A DNA stretch of 62,060 bases from positions 1 to 62,060 of the forward strand of contig DEJJ01000026.1 of the NCBI GenBank assembly GCA_002353285.1, in the 5' to 3' direction. This document shows positions 18,875 to 27,011 of this stretch, one piece after another; position 1 is the stretch's first letter, and each line of letters begins with the position of its first letter. The notes beneath the pieces are model-generated. The model was not told the origin of the DNA and ran no database searches. It was given only the letters and a program-made list of their open reading frames with translations. The position numbers were made by a program, and so were the translations under genes. This DNA is from Porphyromonadaceae bacterium UBA2751 (GTDB taxonomy: Bacteria > Bacteroidota > Bacteroidia > Bacteroidales > Muribaculaceae).

Positions 18875-18908
18875 AACAATGCTCAATTATTAATCCATTA
18901 TTCCACAA

Positions 18909-18924
18909 CGCAAAATCCGTGCCA
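18909..18924 (-). promoter_or_regulatory. Sigma-54 (RpoN) promoter
   Basis: On the minus strand the sequence reads TGGCACGGATTTTGCG, matching TGGCACG-N4-TTGC with the canonical 10 nt between the GG and GC doublets. The predicted start near 18899 gives a leader of about 25 nt to the ATG at 18874. Confidence 0.7.
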
Positions 18925-18936
18925 GTTTTTTTGATA

Positions 18937-18968
18937 TTGCTTTTTAATATAACAAGGTGTTACCTTTG
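18937..18968 (+). promoter_or_regulatory. Promoter inside repeat element A
   Basis: TTG, a 21-nt spacer and TACCTTTG match the Bacteroidota consensus. The same boxes with the same spacing are kept in copy B (48577-48608). Downstream there is only repeat DNA, so the predicted product is a non-coding RNA. Confidence 0.7.
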
Positions 18969-19345
18969 CCACCGTGCACCCCAGCACACGAGACCCTTGA
19001 CATACTTAAACCAGGTGAAAGGAAAGAGTGAAAGGAAAGAGTGAAAGGAAAGAGCGAGAGGAGAGAGTGAGTCACTGTCCAGTGATTCCAGTGATTCCAG
19101 TGATTTCTAATATTTCTATATTTCCTAACAATTCCTAGCAATTCCTAGCAATTCCTAGTAATTCCTAGTAATTCCTATAATCCTTATCATTCCTATAACC
19201 CCTATTTCCAACATTTGCGCGAGCTTGTCATCAAGTCGCTTGAGTCACTTGAGTCAGTTGAGTCGCTTGAGTCACTTGAGTCACTTGAGTCTCTATCTTA
19301 GAGGAGCAGCCTTATATACAGCCATTTATTTTCATCAAACTCACG

Positions 19346-20104
19346 TTAAATTGCGCGCGAATGTTCAAAGGTGACAGTGTCGAGAACATATGCGCAACGA
19401 GTATCAAGCATCTTCAGCGTCGATGTAGTGATAGGATCGCCACTGAACACACGCCTATCATCATCACGTAACACTTGCAACGTGTGACCAAACACCTGCT
19501 TCACCGTCGGGCAATCAGCAAAATGCAGCCCATCGTAGTCATTCACCAGCTCAGTGACATGAGCCCACACGCAAGAACCCGCATCGTCAAAGCCTCCGCG
19601 ATGATGCGACACCATGAAGAGCGAGAGCAAACCCTCGCGAGTGGCAAGCAAGGCATTAAGGCACGACTCTAGCTCGCACAGACTGCCAGGCTTCAAGCCC
19701 AATTCATTGAGCCACTGAGCACTACAGCCAGCATGAGTAAACAGGACATCATCCACCACATGCGCCAGTTTAAACATATCATGGTTGGCATCAAAGATTC
19801 CTTTTATCACTTCGTGCCACTCACGCGACCAGCGGCTATGGCGCCTCACCAAGCCTCGGTAATCCTCGCTGTAGTAGGGCAAGTCGTGGTTGCCTAGCAG
19901 CAACACCACGCGGTCAGGATTCTGGTGGGCAAAATTCATAATGTCACGGAAATTCTCAATGGCTTCGCTCACCTCTATGAACTCGAAATTGTAGGGATCA
20001 AGATAGTCGCCCAAAAACACCACAAGGTCGCAATCCTTGATACGTTTTTTGGCAATTTCCCAAAATCGACGTCCATGTATGTCTGGCACAACTAATATCT
20101 TCAT
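19346..20104 (-). CDS. Metallophosphoesterase
   Basis: The 252-residue cytoplasmic protein carries the calcineurin-like metallophosphatase motifs in order: D-x-H in VVPDIHGR near the N-terminus, GDYLDP, GNHD, FTHAG and GHT near residue 210. ATG at 20104 was preferred to a TTG two codons upstream. Such proteins hydrolyse phosphomono- or diesters; the substrate cannot be told. It is a single gene whose 3' end faces repeat element A, so a transcript from that element would be antisense to its end. Confidence 0.88.
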   Translation of the reverse strand: MKILVVPDIHGRRFWEIAKKRIKDCDLVVFLGDYLDPYNFEFIEVSEAIENFRDIMNFAHQNPDRVVLLLGNHDLPYYSEDYRGLVRRHSRWSREWHEVIKGIFDANHDMFKLAHVVDDVLFTHAGCSAQWLNELGLKPGSLCELESCLNALLATREGLLSLFMVSHHRGGFDDAGSCVWAHVTELVNDYDGLHFADCPTVKQVFGHTLQVLRDDDRRVFSGDPITTSTLKMLDTRCAYVLDTVTFEHSRAI

Positions 20105-20218
20105 GTTCAACTAACTATGAGATGTGCAAAGTTACAAAAAAAATACGTTTCACCAATCCTCTTAGCAACAATTATTGACTCGGCGACAACTAAAAAACTA
20201 AAATTACACCTATTATAT

Positions 20219-20258
20219 AATAAATAGGCATGGGGTTACGTTATCTATTATAAGGCTA
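20219..20258 (+). promoter_or_regulatory. LRR gene upstream element shared with porU
   Basis: AATAAATAGG, then TGGGGTTACGTT, matches the element at 4658-4695; TTACG starts 69 nt before the ATG in both. It probably marks a common promoter or activator site for surface and type IX genes (inference). Confidence 0.5.
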
Positions 20259-20304
20259 ACTATGCCCTTTTATTAACGAAAACTTTCAAATTCAAGATAA
20301 CAAT

Positions 20305-22299
20305 ATGAAAAAATTCTTGCTATCGATAGCCATCATGGCAAGCGCCACAATGAGTTGGGCGCTCGAGGTAGAATGCACACCCGGCAATCTGGCCAATCTT
20401 ATTGACGACACCAGTATCACATCGCTCACTATCACAGGGCAGATCGATGCACGAGACTTCAAGTTCATAAGCGATGAACTTGAGGCTCTCACCACAGTCG
20501 ATATCAGTGGAGCAACCATTATGCCTTACAGCTTCAGCAAGCCTCTGTTTAACAACGAAGTGAATTATCCCGAGAATTGCATACCTGCAATGGCTTTCTT
20601 CGGCAAGAAAATTTCACAAATCACACTGCCAAGCAACACAAGATCCATTGGTATGGCCGCATTTGCAGGATGCAAGCAGCTCACAAGCATCACCCTGCCC
20701 GAGGGGCTCGACTCGATAGCATCCTATGCTTTCTCAAGCTCCGCGCTGGGACGCATCACCATCCCTGCCAACCTCAAGTCGCTGGGAGTAGGTGCGTTCT
20801 CACACTGTCAGGCACTGCTGAGCGCCAACATCCTGCCCACAACGGCAATGACTATCCCTAAGGACGCTTTCTACAACTGCATGTTCCTTGAAATTCTCAC
20901 TCTCGGACCTAACGTGGTGGGCATTGGCGATGGAGCGCTAGCTGGCACTCAACGCTTGAAAAACATCACCTTCAGCGAGCAGAACAACATTGCCAGCATT
21001 GGCAAGGCAGCTTTCACAGGCTCGGGGATCACCAATTTCAATTTCGCTCAAAGCACTGCACTCAACGAGATTAAGGACTGGGCATTCGCTCAGTCTAAGC
21101 AAGTGAGTGCCGCCATCCCAGCAGGAGTAACCAAACTGGGCAAGGGTGCTTTCTACTACGCTCCCAATCTCACTTCCTTCATTCCTGCCGAGACCTGCGA
21201 CACCATCCCAGCCATGCTGCTCGCTGGCACTGCCGTGGACAACGAAGAGGCCGCTGGCACCAGCACACATTACATAGGCGATTATGCTTTCTACAACACT
21301 CCGCTCACCAAGCTCACACTGCCTGAGTCGCTCGAGTACATGGGCACTCAAGCCATGGCGGGTACCACCAGCTTGCAAGAGCTCACTTCTAATGCCACTC
21401 AGGTTCCACAACTGGGTGAAGACGTGTGGCTGGGCGTTAACCAGGCTGTAATACCACTGAATGTGCCACGACACACCAGCGAGGACTACATGGCTGCAGC
21501 TCAGTGGCAAAACTTCTTGGTGAAAGAGCCAAATCCTGTTATTGGCGACGTCGACCAGGATGGATATGTCACCGCAGCCGATATCACTGCACTCTACAAC
21601 TTCTTGCTCAATGGCGACTTGACATTCTTCGAGACCAGCGACGTCAACAACGATGGCAGCATCAACGCAGCCGACATCACAATGGTCTACAACATCCTCT
21701 TGAACAACAACAATGTGCCTGGACGCAACAAGCTCACACGCAACGATAACGACATGCTTCGTGCCGACGGGTTCACCATCGAGGCTGGCGAGAGCCACAT
21801 TATCGACCTTGAGCTCATCAACACCGCCGCATTCTCAGCTATGCAGCTCGACATCGACATGCCGCAAGGATTGAGCATCACTGGCGTCACCACCACAAGC
21901 CGTGCTGCTGGCATGACAATGGGCTACAACGAGGTTGAGCCTGGCAAGTGGAGAATAGTACTCTCTCATGCTTCTGCCATGAATGGCAACGATGGCTCAC
22001 TGTTCAACATCACAGTCAAGGCCGACGACAACTTCAGTGGCAACGAGTACATCAACATCAACAACATCATTGGCGTTGAAACTACCGAGTTAGTTCACAT
22101 CATTGCCGACCTCGACCTTGAGGTGGGTACCATCACTGGTGTCAAGGACATCAACACTACCGTCGAGAACAATGGTCCAGTCAATGTTTACAACATGAAC
22201 GGACAGCTCATGCGTCAAGGTGTTGAGCGCGATCAGGCCACTCAGGGGCTACCTCAGGGTGTCTACATCGTGGGAGGCAAGAAGGTTATTGTTAAATAA
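20305..22299 (+). CDS. Secreted LRR protein with dockerin and cohesin-like modules
   Basis: The 664-residue protein has a signal peptide (to about Ala19), BspA-type leucine-rich repeats (about residues 60-400, units such as SITLPEGLDSIASYAF), a dockerin pair (about 414-465: DVDQDGYVTAAD and DVNNDGSINAAD with all calcium ligands), a beta module resembling a cohesin (about 489-610, starting FTIEAGESHIIDLEL and AMQLDIDMPQ), and a type IX type-A sorting domain (about 630-664: VYNMNGQLMRQG...GGKKVIVK). Surface display through type IX secretion is likely. The cohesin-like call is by eye and moderate. A paralog follows 81 bp downstream. Confidence 0.82.
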   Translation: MKKFLLSIAIMASATMSWALEVECTPGNLANLIDDTSITSLTITGQIDARDFKFISDELEALTTVDISGATIMPYSFSKPLFNNEVNYPENCIPAMAFFGKKISQITLPSNTRSIGMAAFAGCKQLTSITLPEGLDSIASYAFSSSALGRITIPANLKSLGVGAFSHCQALLSANILPTTAMTIPKDAFYNCMFLEILTLGPNVVGIGDGALAGTQRLKNITFSEQNNIASIGKAAFTGSGITNFNFAQSTALNEIKDWAFAQSKQVSAAIPAGVTKLGKGAFYYAPNLTSFIPAETCDTIPAMLLAGTAVDNEEAAGTSTHYIGDYAFYNTPLTKLTLPESLEYMGTQAMAGTTSLQELTSNATQVPQLGEDVWLGVNQAVIPLNVPRHTSEDYMAAAQWQNFLVKEPNPVIGDVDQDGYVTAADITALYNFLLNGDLTFFETSDVNNDGSINAADITMVYNILLNNNNVPGRNKLTRNDNDMLRADGFTIEAGESHIIDLELINTAAFSAMQLDIDMPQGLSITGVTTTSRAAGMTMGYNEVEPGKWRIVLSHASAMNGNDGSLFNITVKADDNFSGNEYININNIIGVETTELVHIIADLDLEVGTITGVKDINTTVENNGPVNVYNMNGQLMRQGVERDQATQGLPQGVYIVGGKKVIVK

Positions 22300-22307
22300 T
22301 TGAACCC

Positions 22308-22330
22308 ATTGCACATCAGCCATGTGCAAT
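22308..22330 (+). terminator. Hairpin after the first LRR gene
   Basis: A perfect 9-bp stem (ATTGCACAT with ATGTGCAAT, 5-nt loop) lies just after the stop but lacks a T-tract, so it may be a partial terminator or RNA end-stabiliser before the paralog. Confidence 0.45.
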
Positions 22331-22380
22331 GTGCAATGTCAAGATTATTGATTCTTTAATCTCTATTTTAAGTCGTGATA

Positions 22381-24402
22381 ATGTGCCGCAAGTTTTATCT
22401 TATCTTGATGGTTTTGGTGGCGGCGCTACAGCTCAAGGCTGTAACGGTCAACTCCACTGCAGGAAAGTTGAGCACCGTCGTCACCAATCACAGCATCACC
22501 TCGCTCACCATCACTGGCAGCATCGATGCGCGCGACTTCAAGTTCATTGCCGAAAATCTTGAGAAGCTGCAATCGCTCGACATCTCGGGCGTAAAAATTA
22601 GAGCTTACACCAGCAGCCCCGACGACCAACTGCTATCTATCAATCCACGACATGAAGCCAATGCACTGCCCTACTGTGCCCTGGCAGGACTCACCTCATT
22701 GCAAACTCTCAAGCTGCCTGGCAATTTAAGGGCTATCGACTATGGCGCTCTGGCCGGATGCACTGCCCTGAGCAACGTAACTATTCCATGGTTGGTAGAG
22801 AAAATTGGCGACGATGCCTTCAATTCTTGCACTTCGCTCACCGAGGTCACCATCGGCGGGCACGTCACCTACTTGGGCCAAAGAGCCTTCATGCACTGTC
22901 ACAACCTGGCTGCAGTCAACTTCTATCCCAATTCACCACTGGAGATTGGCGACGAGGCATTTGCCGACTGCCCAAAGCTCACCAACATGAACGTGGGCGA
23001 GAATGTCACCAAGATTGGCAATGGAGCATTCGAGGGGTGCACTTCGCTCAATGTTGTGTATTTCCTCAATGGCTCACAACTCGAGGATGTGGGCGACCGA
23101 GCTTTCTACAACACCGGCATTAAAAATTTCAAATTTGAACGCACACCCAATCTCAAGCATCTGGGTGCTTGGGCGCTGGCACGCACCAAGTTGACCAAGA
23201 TAAGCATTCCAGCCCATGTCAAGCTTCTTGACGAAGGCGTTCTCTTCTATAACAACGCGCTCACCACAATTGAGCTACCCCAAACTCTAACCTATCTGCC
23301 CCACTACATGCTCGCCGGCTGCCACAACGTTGATGCAGGCTTCATGACTCAGCGCATGAGCAATATTGGCGACTTTGCTCTCTACAACCAGTCGCAGCAC
23401 ACTGCAATCACCCTGCCTTACACCGTCACAAGCATTGGCACACAAGCCATGGCAGGAATGATTGGGCTGCAGGAAATCACCAGCCTGCCCATTGAGCCTC
23501 CTGCACTGGGCGACGACGTGTGGCTGGGCATCGACCAGAGCAAGGTCAAGCTCAACGTGAGCAACGAGTGCCTTAACGACTACCAGGCGGCTCTGCAGTG
23601 GGCTAACTTCCTCACTGGAGTAGTTGAGCTGCGAGGCGATGTGAACAATGACGGAGTTGTCAACACCACCGATGCCATTGCCGAGCGGCAGCTCATCGTG
23701 GATGGCAACAACCAGGATGTTATTGCAAGCCGCACCGATGTCAACGGCGACGAGCGTGTGAATGTGGGCGACATCGTGTCGATCTACAACATTATCAATG
23801 ACACGGAACCCACTGGAAAGCCTTATCGCACCTACTTCGACGATGCCATCGAGGGCTACGGCTCATCTTCATCAACCACTACCATTGAGCTCAATATCCT
23901 GCTCACCAACTCACGCGACTACTCTGCCTTCCAGTTCAACATCAGCACGCCAAGCTACATCACCATCACCGATGCACAACTATCTAACGATCGATGCCTG
24001 GGGCATGAGGTGCACTTGGGCAACGCAAGCGCTGGCCACTACACCATTGCCGCTTTCTCGCCGGTTGGTGAGAACATCGATGGCAACAGCGGCATGCTGC
24101 TCAAGCTCTATCTCACATCGGCACAACACATCAACATCAATAATAACGACTTTATCACACTCGACGACATCCTCTTTGCCGACCTCAACGAGGTCGTCTA
24201 CAAGCGTAGTGGTCTAAAGATTAACTTGCTTGGAAACTCGGCTATCGACAACATCACCGTCGATGCCCAAAACGATCTCCCCGTCGATGTCTACAACACC
24301 CAAGGTCAGCTCTTACGCCGTGGTGTGCAACCTGACCAAGCCACTCAAGGTCTGCCACAGGGCATCTACATCGTTGGTGGCAAGAAAGTGATTGTAAGAT
24401 AA
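22381..24402 (+). CDS. Secreted LRR protein with dockerin and cohesin-like modules (paralog)
   Basis: This 673-residue protein repeats the plan of its neighbour: signal peptide, BspA-type LRRs (SITSLTITGSIDARDFKFI is shared almost exactly), a dockerin pair (about 419-475: DVNNDGVVNTTD and a weaker DVNGDERVNVGD), a cohesin-like beta module (about 500-620, with SAFQFNIST) and a sorting domain ending GLPQGIYIVGGKKVIVR. ATG 22381 was chosen over GTG 22375, two codons upstream. Tandem duplication is evident. BspA-type LRR proteins bind host proteins or polysaccharides in relatives; the ligand here is unknown. Confidence 0.82.
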   Translation: MCRKFYLILMVLVAALQLKAVTVNSTAGKLSTVVTNHSITSLTITGSIDARDFKFIAENLEKLQSLDISGVKIRAYTSSPDDQLLSINPRHEANALPYCALAGLTSLQTLKLPGNLRAIDYGALAGCTALSNVTIPWLVEKIGDDAFNSCTSLTEVTIGGHVTYLGQRAFMHCHNLAAVNFYPNSPLEIGDEAFADCPKLTNMNVGENVTKIGNGAFEGCTSLNVVYFLNGSQLEDVGDRAFYNTGIKNFKFERTPNLKHLGAWALARTKLTKISIPAHVKLLDEGVLFYNNALTTIELPQTLTYLPHYMLAGCHNVDAGFMTQRMSNIGDFALYNQSQHTAITLPYTVTSIGTQAMAGMIGLQEITSLPIEPPALGDDVWLGIDQSKVKLNVSNECLNDYQAALQWANFLTGVVELRGDVNNDGVVNTTDAIAERQLIVDGNNQDVIASRTDVNGDERVNVGDIVSIYNIINDTEPTGKPYRTYFDDAIEGYGSSSSTTTIELNILLTNSRDYSAFQFNISTPSYITITDAQLSNDRCLGHEVHLGNASAGHYTIAAFSPVGENIDGNSGMLLKLYLTSAQHININNNDFITLDDILFADLNEVVYKRSGLKINLLGNSAIDNITVDAQNDLPVDVYNTQGQLLRRGVQPDQATQGLPQGIYIVGGKKVIVR

Positions 24403-24475
24403 CATCTCAACTGTCTTGCCACGCATTTAGCAACTATTATAATAACCTCATTATTAACATAAAACATTTTTTTGC

Positions 24476-26323
24476 ATGAGAAGAATCATTACCTTCATCA
24501 TGGCTATTGCTGTAATAGCCACAGCATCAGCGCAAGTCCCCTTCAACGGACGCGCAGTTAAGAACAAAATGGTCCTCACTCCACAAAGTGAGAAAAACTC
24601 TAAGGGTTTCAAGCATGCTCGCTTCCACAAGGCTAACCCAAAGGCTCTGGGAAATCTCATCACCAGCCAGCCCGAAGGTGAGGCCAAGCGATATGTGCGC
24701 AGCGGATTTGCTTTCACAGTTTCCGACGCCACTCTCTATGCAACCGAGCAAACCGACAAGACCACCATCGTTTACGACGAGGATGGCTCTACAGTTTACA
24801 TCAAGGACATCGTCAATGGCATGAGCCAGGACTTTGGCGAGGCTTGGGCTGTGGGCACTCTTAGTGCCGACGGCACAACCATCACCGTCGACCTGGAGCA
24901 GACCGTTGGTTGGAGCTATCAGTACGAAGTGGGCATCCGCCTGGCATGGGGACAAACTGTTATCAACGAGGAAGGCACTATGGTGAGCTTTGTGCGCGAC
25001 GAGACTGTCACCACAGCCACCTATGTTGTCGACAACGAGGCAGGCACCATCACATTGCAAGGCACCAACGGCCCTACCGAGTTCCAAAACAACATTCAGG
25101 ACTTTGTGGCCCAGGGACTCACCTGTGTCTACGAGGACGACGGTGCTTGGCCTGGCTACCTCGAGTGGAACACTGTCCTCACCGAGAAAGAGATTATCCC
25201 TGCTCCTGAAATCATCACCGAGCAACCTGCTGGTGAGCTGCGCAACTACCTGCGCTCAGGAGGCAACATATATCAAGGCTGGGACAACACTTACACCACC
25301 GAACAATCTGGCATGGCCGACATTGTCTTTGCCGAGGATGGTGAGACCGTCTATCTGCGCGATGTCGTCTATGAGGTCGCAAGCGACGTGTGGGTGAAAG
25401 GCACCCTCAGTGCCGACGGCACCAAGATCACTGTGCCACTTGACCAATACCTCTACTGGGATGAGAATGAAGAAAGAGGCATGGTAATAAAGTGGATTAA
25501 CTCCAGCGTGGCAACATTTACCGACCCCTCAACCGGTGAAGTGGTTCCCATCATCAACGTGGGGCCTGATTTCGACGTTACTGAGGCTACCTACACCATC
25601 GATAACGAGGCTGGCACTATCACCCTCGATGGCACCACTGGCGACATCAATGCCGAGTTTCCAAGCAACTTCGCAGCCACAGGTCTGGGTGTTGTCTACA
25701 ACGACAACTTCTCATTCTGCGCCCTTGACTTCGGCACCACCTACAACGAGTTCAAGCTCCAGCCAGCTGTGCCTGCCGACCCCATCCTCTATGAGGACTC
25801 TTGGTTCGACAGTGGTGAAGAGGACGGCTACAGCTGCTTCGACTTCAAAATGCTCAACGAGGACGTAGACGGCAACTTCATTGACCCAGCATACATGGCT
25901 TACAGCATTTTCACCGACGATGATGTGCCATTCACATTCCTTGCCGACACCTACAGCAACGACCTCACCGAGGATATGACCGATATCCCATACTCAATCT
26001 ACAGTAGCGGTTACGACTTCAACGACTCGCGCATCTACTTCTACCGCACTAACGCTGGCGACAACCCAATGTTCACCCAGCGCATCGGCATCCAGGTGCA
26101 CTACGATGTGCCTGCACTCACCAAGGATGGTGAGACCACTATCGTGCGCAACTCGTCAAACATCGTTTACTGGGATCTGCCCACAGCCATTACCGAGATT
26201 GACGCCACACCCACTACCACTGGCGACAATGCTTACTACAACATGATGGGCCAGCGCTTCACTGGCGGCAACCTGCCTGCTGGCATCTACATCCACAATG
26301 GCAAGAAGATTGTTGTCAAGTAA
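24476..26323 (+). CDS. Secreted type IX cargo with a duplicated domain
   Basis: The 615-residue protein has a signal peptide (to about Ala19) and two homologous segments: about 60-235 (QPEGEAKRYVRSGFAF, then EDGSTVYIKDIV and GTLSADGTTITVDL) and about 248-420 (QPAGELRNYLRSGGNI, then EDGETVYLRDVV and GTLSADGTKITVPL). A beta-rich region follows, and the last 35 residues are a sorting domain (NAYYNMMGQRFTGG... GKKIVVK). I know this pattern from uncharacterised Prevotella-type surface proteins, with no assigned function. It follows the two LRR genes and ends at a terminator. Confidence 0.75.
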   Translation: MRRIITFIMAIAVIATASAQVPFNGRAVKNKMVLTPQSEKNSKGFKHARFHKANPKALGNLITSQPEGEAKRYVRSGFAFTVSDATLYATEQTDKTTIVYDEDGSTVYIKDIVNGMSQDFGEAWAVGTLSADGTTITVDLEQTVGWSYQYEVGIRLAWGQTVINEEGTMVSFVRDETVTTATYVVDNEAGTITLQGTNGPTEFQNNIQDFVAQGLTCVYEDDGAWPGYLEWNTVLTEKEIIPAPEIITEQPAGELRNYLRSGGNIYQGWDNTYTTEQSGMADIVFAEDGETVYLRDVVYEVASDVWVKGTLSADGTKITVPLDQYLYWDENEERGMVIKWINSSVATFTDPSTGEVVPIINVGPDFDVTEATYTIDNEAGTITLDGTTGDINAEFPSNFAATGLGVVYNDNFSFCALDFGTTYNEFKLQPAVPADPILYEDSWFDSGEEDGYSCFDFKMLNEDVDGNFIDPAYMAYSIFTDDDVPFTFLADTYSNDLTEDMTDIPYSIYSSGYDFNDSRIYFYRTNAGDNPMFTQRIGIQVHYDVPALTKDGETTIVRNSSNIVYWDLPTAITEIDATPTTTGDNAYYNMMGQRFTGGNLPAGIYIHNGKKIVVK

Positions 26324-26356
26324 GCACATCTCCTTAATTTAATTCACTCTTCACAT

Positions 26357-26399
26357 GAGAGAGTGGTCATGAGCAAGCAAACCTCAAGACCACTCTCTC
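26357..26399 (+). terminator. Hairpin terminator after the duplicated-domain gene
   Basis: A perfect 12-bp stem (26357-26368 with 26388-26399, GAGAGAGTGGTC arm) with a 19-nt loop; the tail TTAAATTCC is only weakly T-rich. Just after it, 26408-26440 is a GAGGTG/TGAGTTG heptad-like stretch. Confidence 0.65.
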
Positions 26400-26461
26400 T
26401 TAAATTCCACAGTTGGGAGGTGAGGGTGTGAGTTGTGAGGTGAAAAAAGGTGATGAAAAGT

Positions 26462-26492
26462 TTGGAGAAGTGAAAGTTAATGGTTACATTTG
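26462..26492 (+). promoter_or_regulatory. Promoter of the YARHG gene
   Basis: TTG (26462-26464), a 20-nt spacer and TACATTTG (26485-26492) match the consensus. The leader to ATG 26590 is about 90 nt. Confidence 0.75.
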
Positions 26493-26589
26493 CAGTGAAT
26501 TGCCAATTTGTGTTTTTTTTATTAAGTGGAAGCATGAATGTCCTTTCAATTATTATCTTATTGTATTAACCCTGTAAAAAAAGTTATCT

Positions 26590-26991
26590 ATGGAATTGAA
26601 GAAGAAATTCAGTGTGCTGCTGGTTGTGCTATTGCTGGGCGGGTTGGCAGCTGGTGTGATGGCTCAGCCGTCGATACCTCGTCGTTACTCCACGAGCAAG
26701 AAGACGACGAAGAGTTACACTCGCAGTGGTGTGACTTGGGGTACGGAGTATGACTGGCTTGGTCAGCGTTATGCTACGTGGAACGATATTCGCAACAAGG
26801 ATGCTGGCCAGATTCGTGTGCTGAAGAACTCGATTTATGCCCGGCATGGCTACATCTTCAAGGATGCTAACTTGCGCAGATACTTCAACAGTCGCTGGTG
26901 GTATAACGGCTATCGCAGCACGGTGCCGATGAATGCCTTTAACAAATATGAGAAGGCCAATATCCAGTTCCTGGGCAAGTATGACCACTAA
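26590..26991 (+). CDS. YARHG domain exported protein
   Basis: The 133-residue protein has a signal peptide (MELKKKFSVLLVVLLLGGLA...) and a C-terminal YARHG domain (about 70-131) with the namesake SIYARHGYIFKD and RYFNSRWWYNG. YARHG domains are extracellular and often found next to peptidase or cell-wall proteins; function is unknown. It is 20 bp before the M15 peptidase gene, so a shared transcript and envelope role are likely. Confidence 0.85.
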   Translation: MELKKKFSVLLVVLLLGGLAAGVMAQPSIPRRYSTSKKTTKSYTRSGVTWGTEYDWLGQRYATWNDIRNKDAGQIRVLKNSIYARHGYIFKDANLRRYFNSRWWYNGYRSTVPMNAFNKYEKANIQFLGKYDH

Positions 26992-27011
26992 CAAAAGCTT
27001 CGCTTAACATC

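Larger units (their letters stand above)
18901..19291 (+). repeat. Dispersed intergenic element, copy A
   Basis: In order this contains: a conserved promoter (18937-18968), a conserved block around TTGACATACTTAA, four 13-bp purine units (GTGAAAGGAAAGA type, about 19015-19070), 9-bp ATTCCAGTG units, six 10-bp ATTCCTAGCA-type units (19121-19180) and seven 9-bp TTGAGTCAC-type units (19231-19291). The same modules occur in the same order at 48541-48970, and an inverted partial copy lies at 61795-62060. It fills the gap between the small basic protein gene and the convergent phosphoesterase gene. No coding potential was found. Confidence 0.8.

Noticed and set aside
19231..19291. Possible CRISPR array in the 9-bp TTGAGTCAC units
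   Set aside because: Units are contiguous with no spacers, far shorter than CRISPR repeats, and no cas genes lie in the window.
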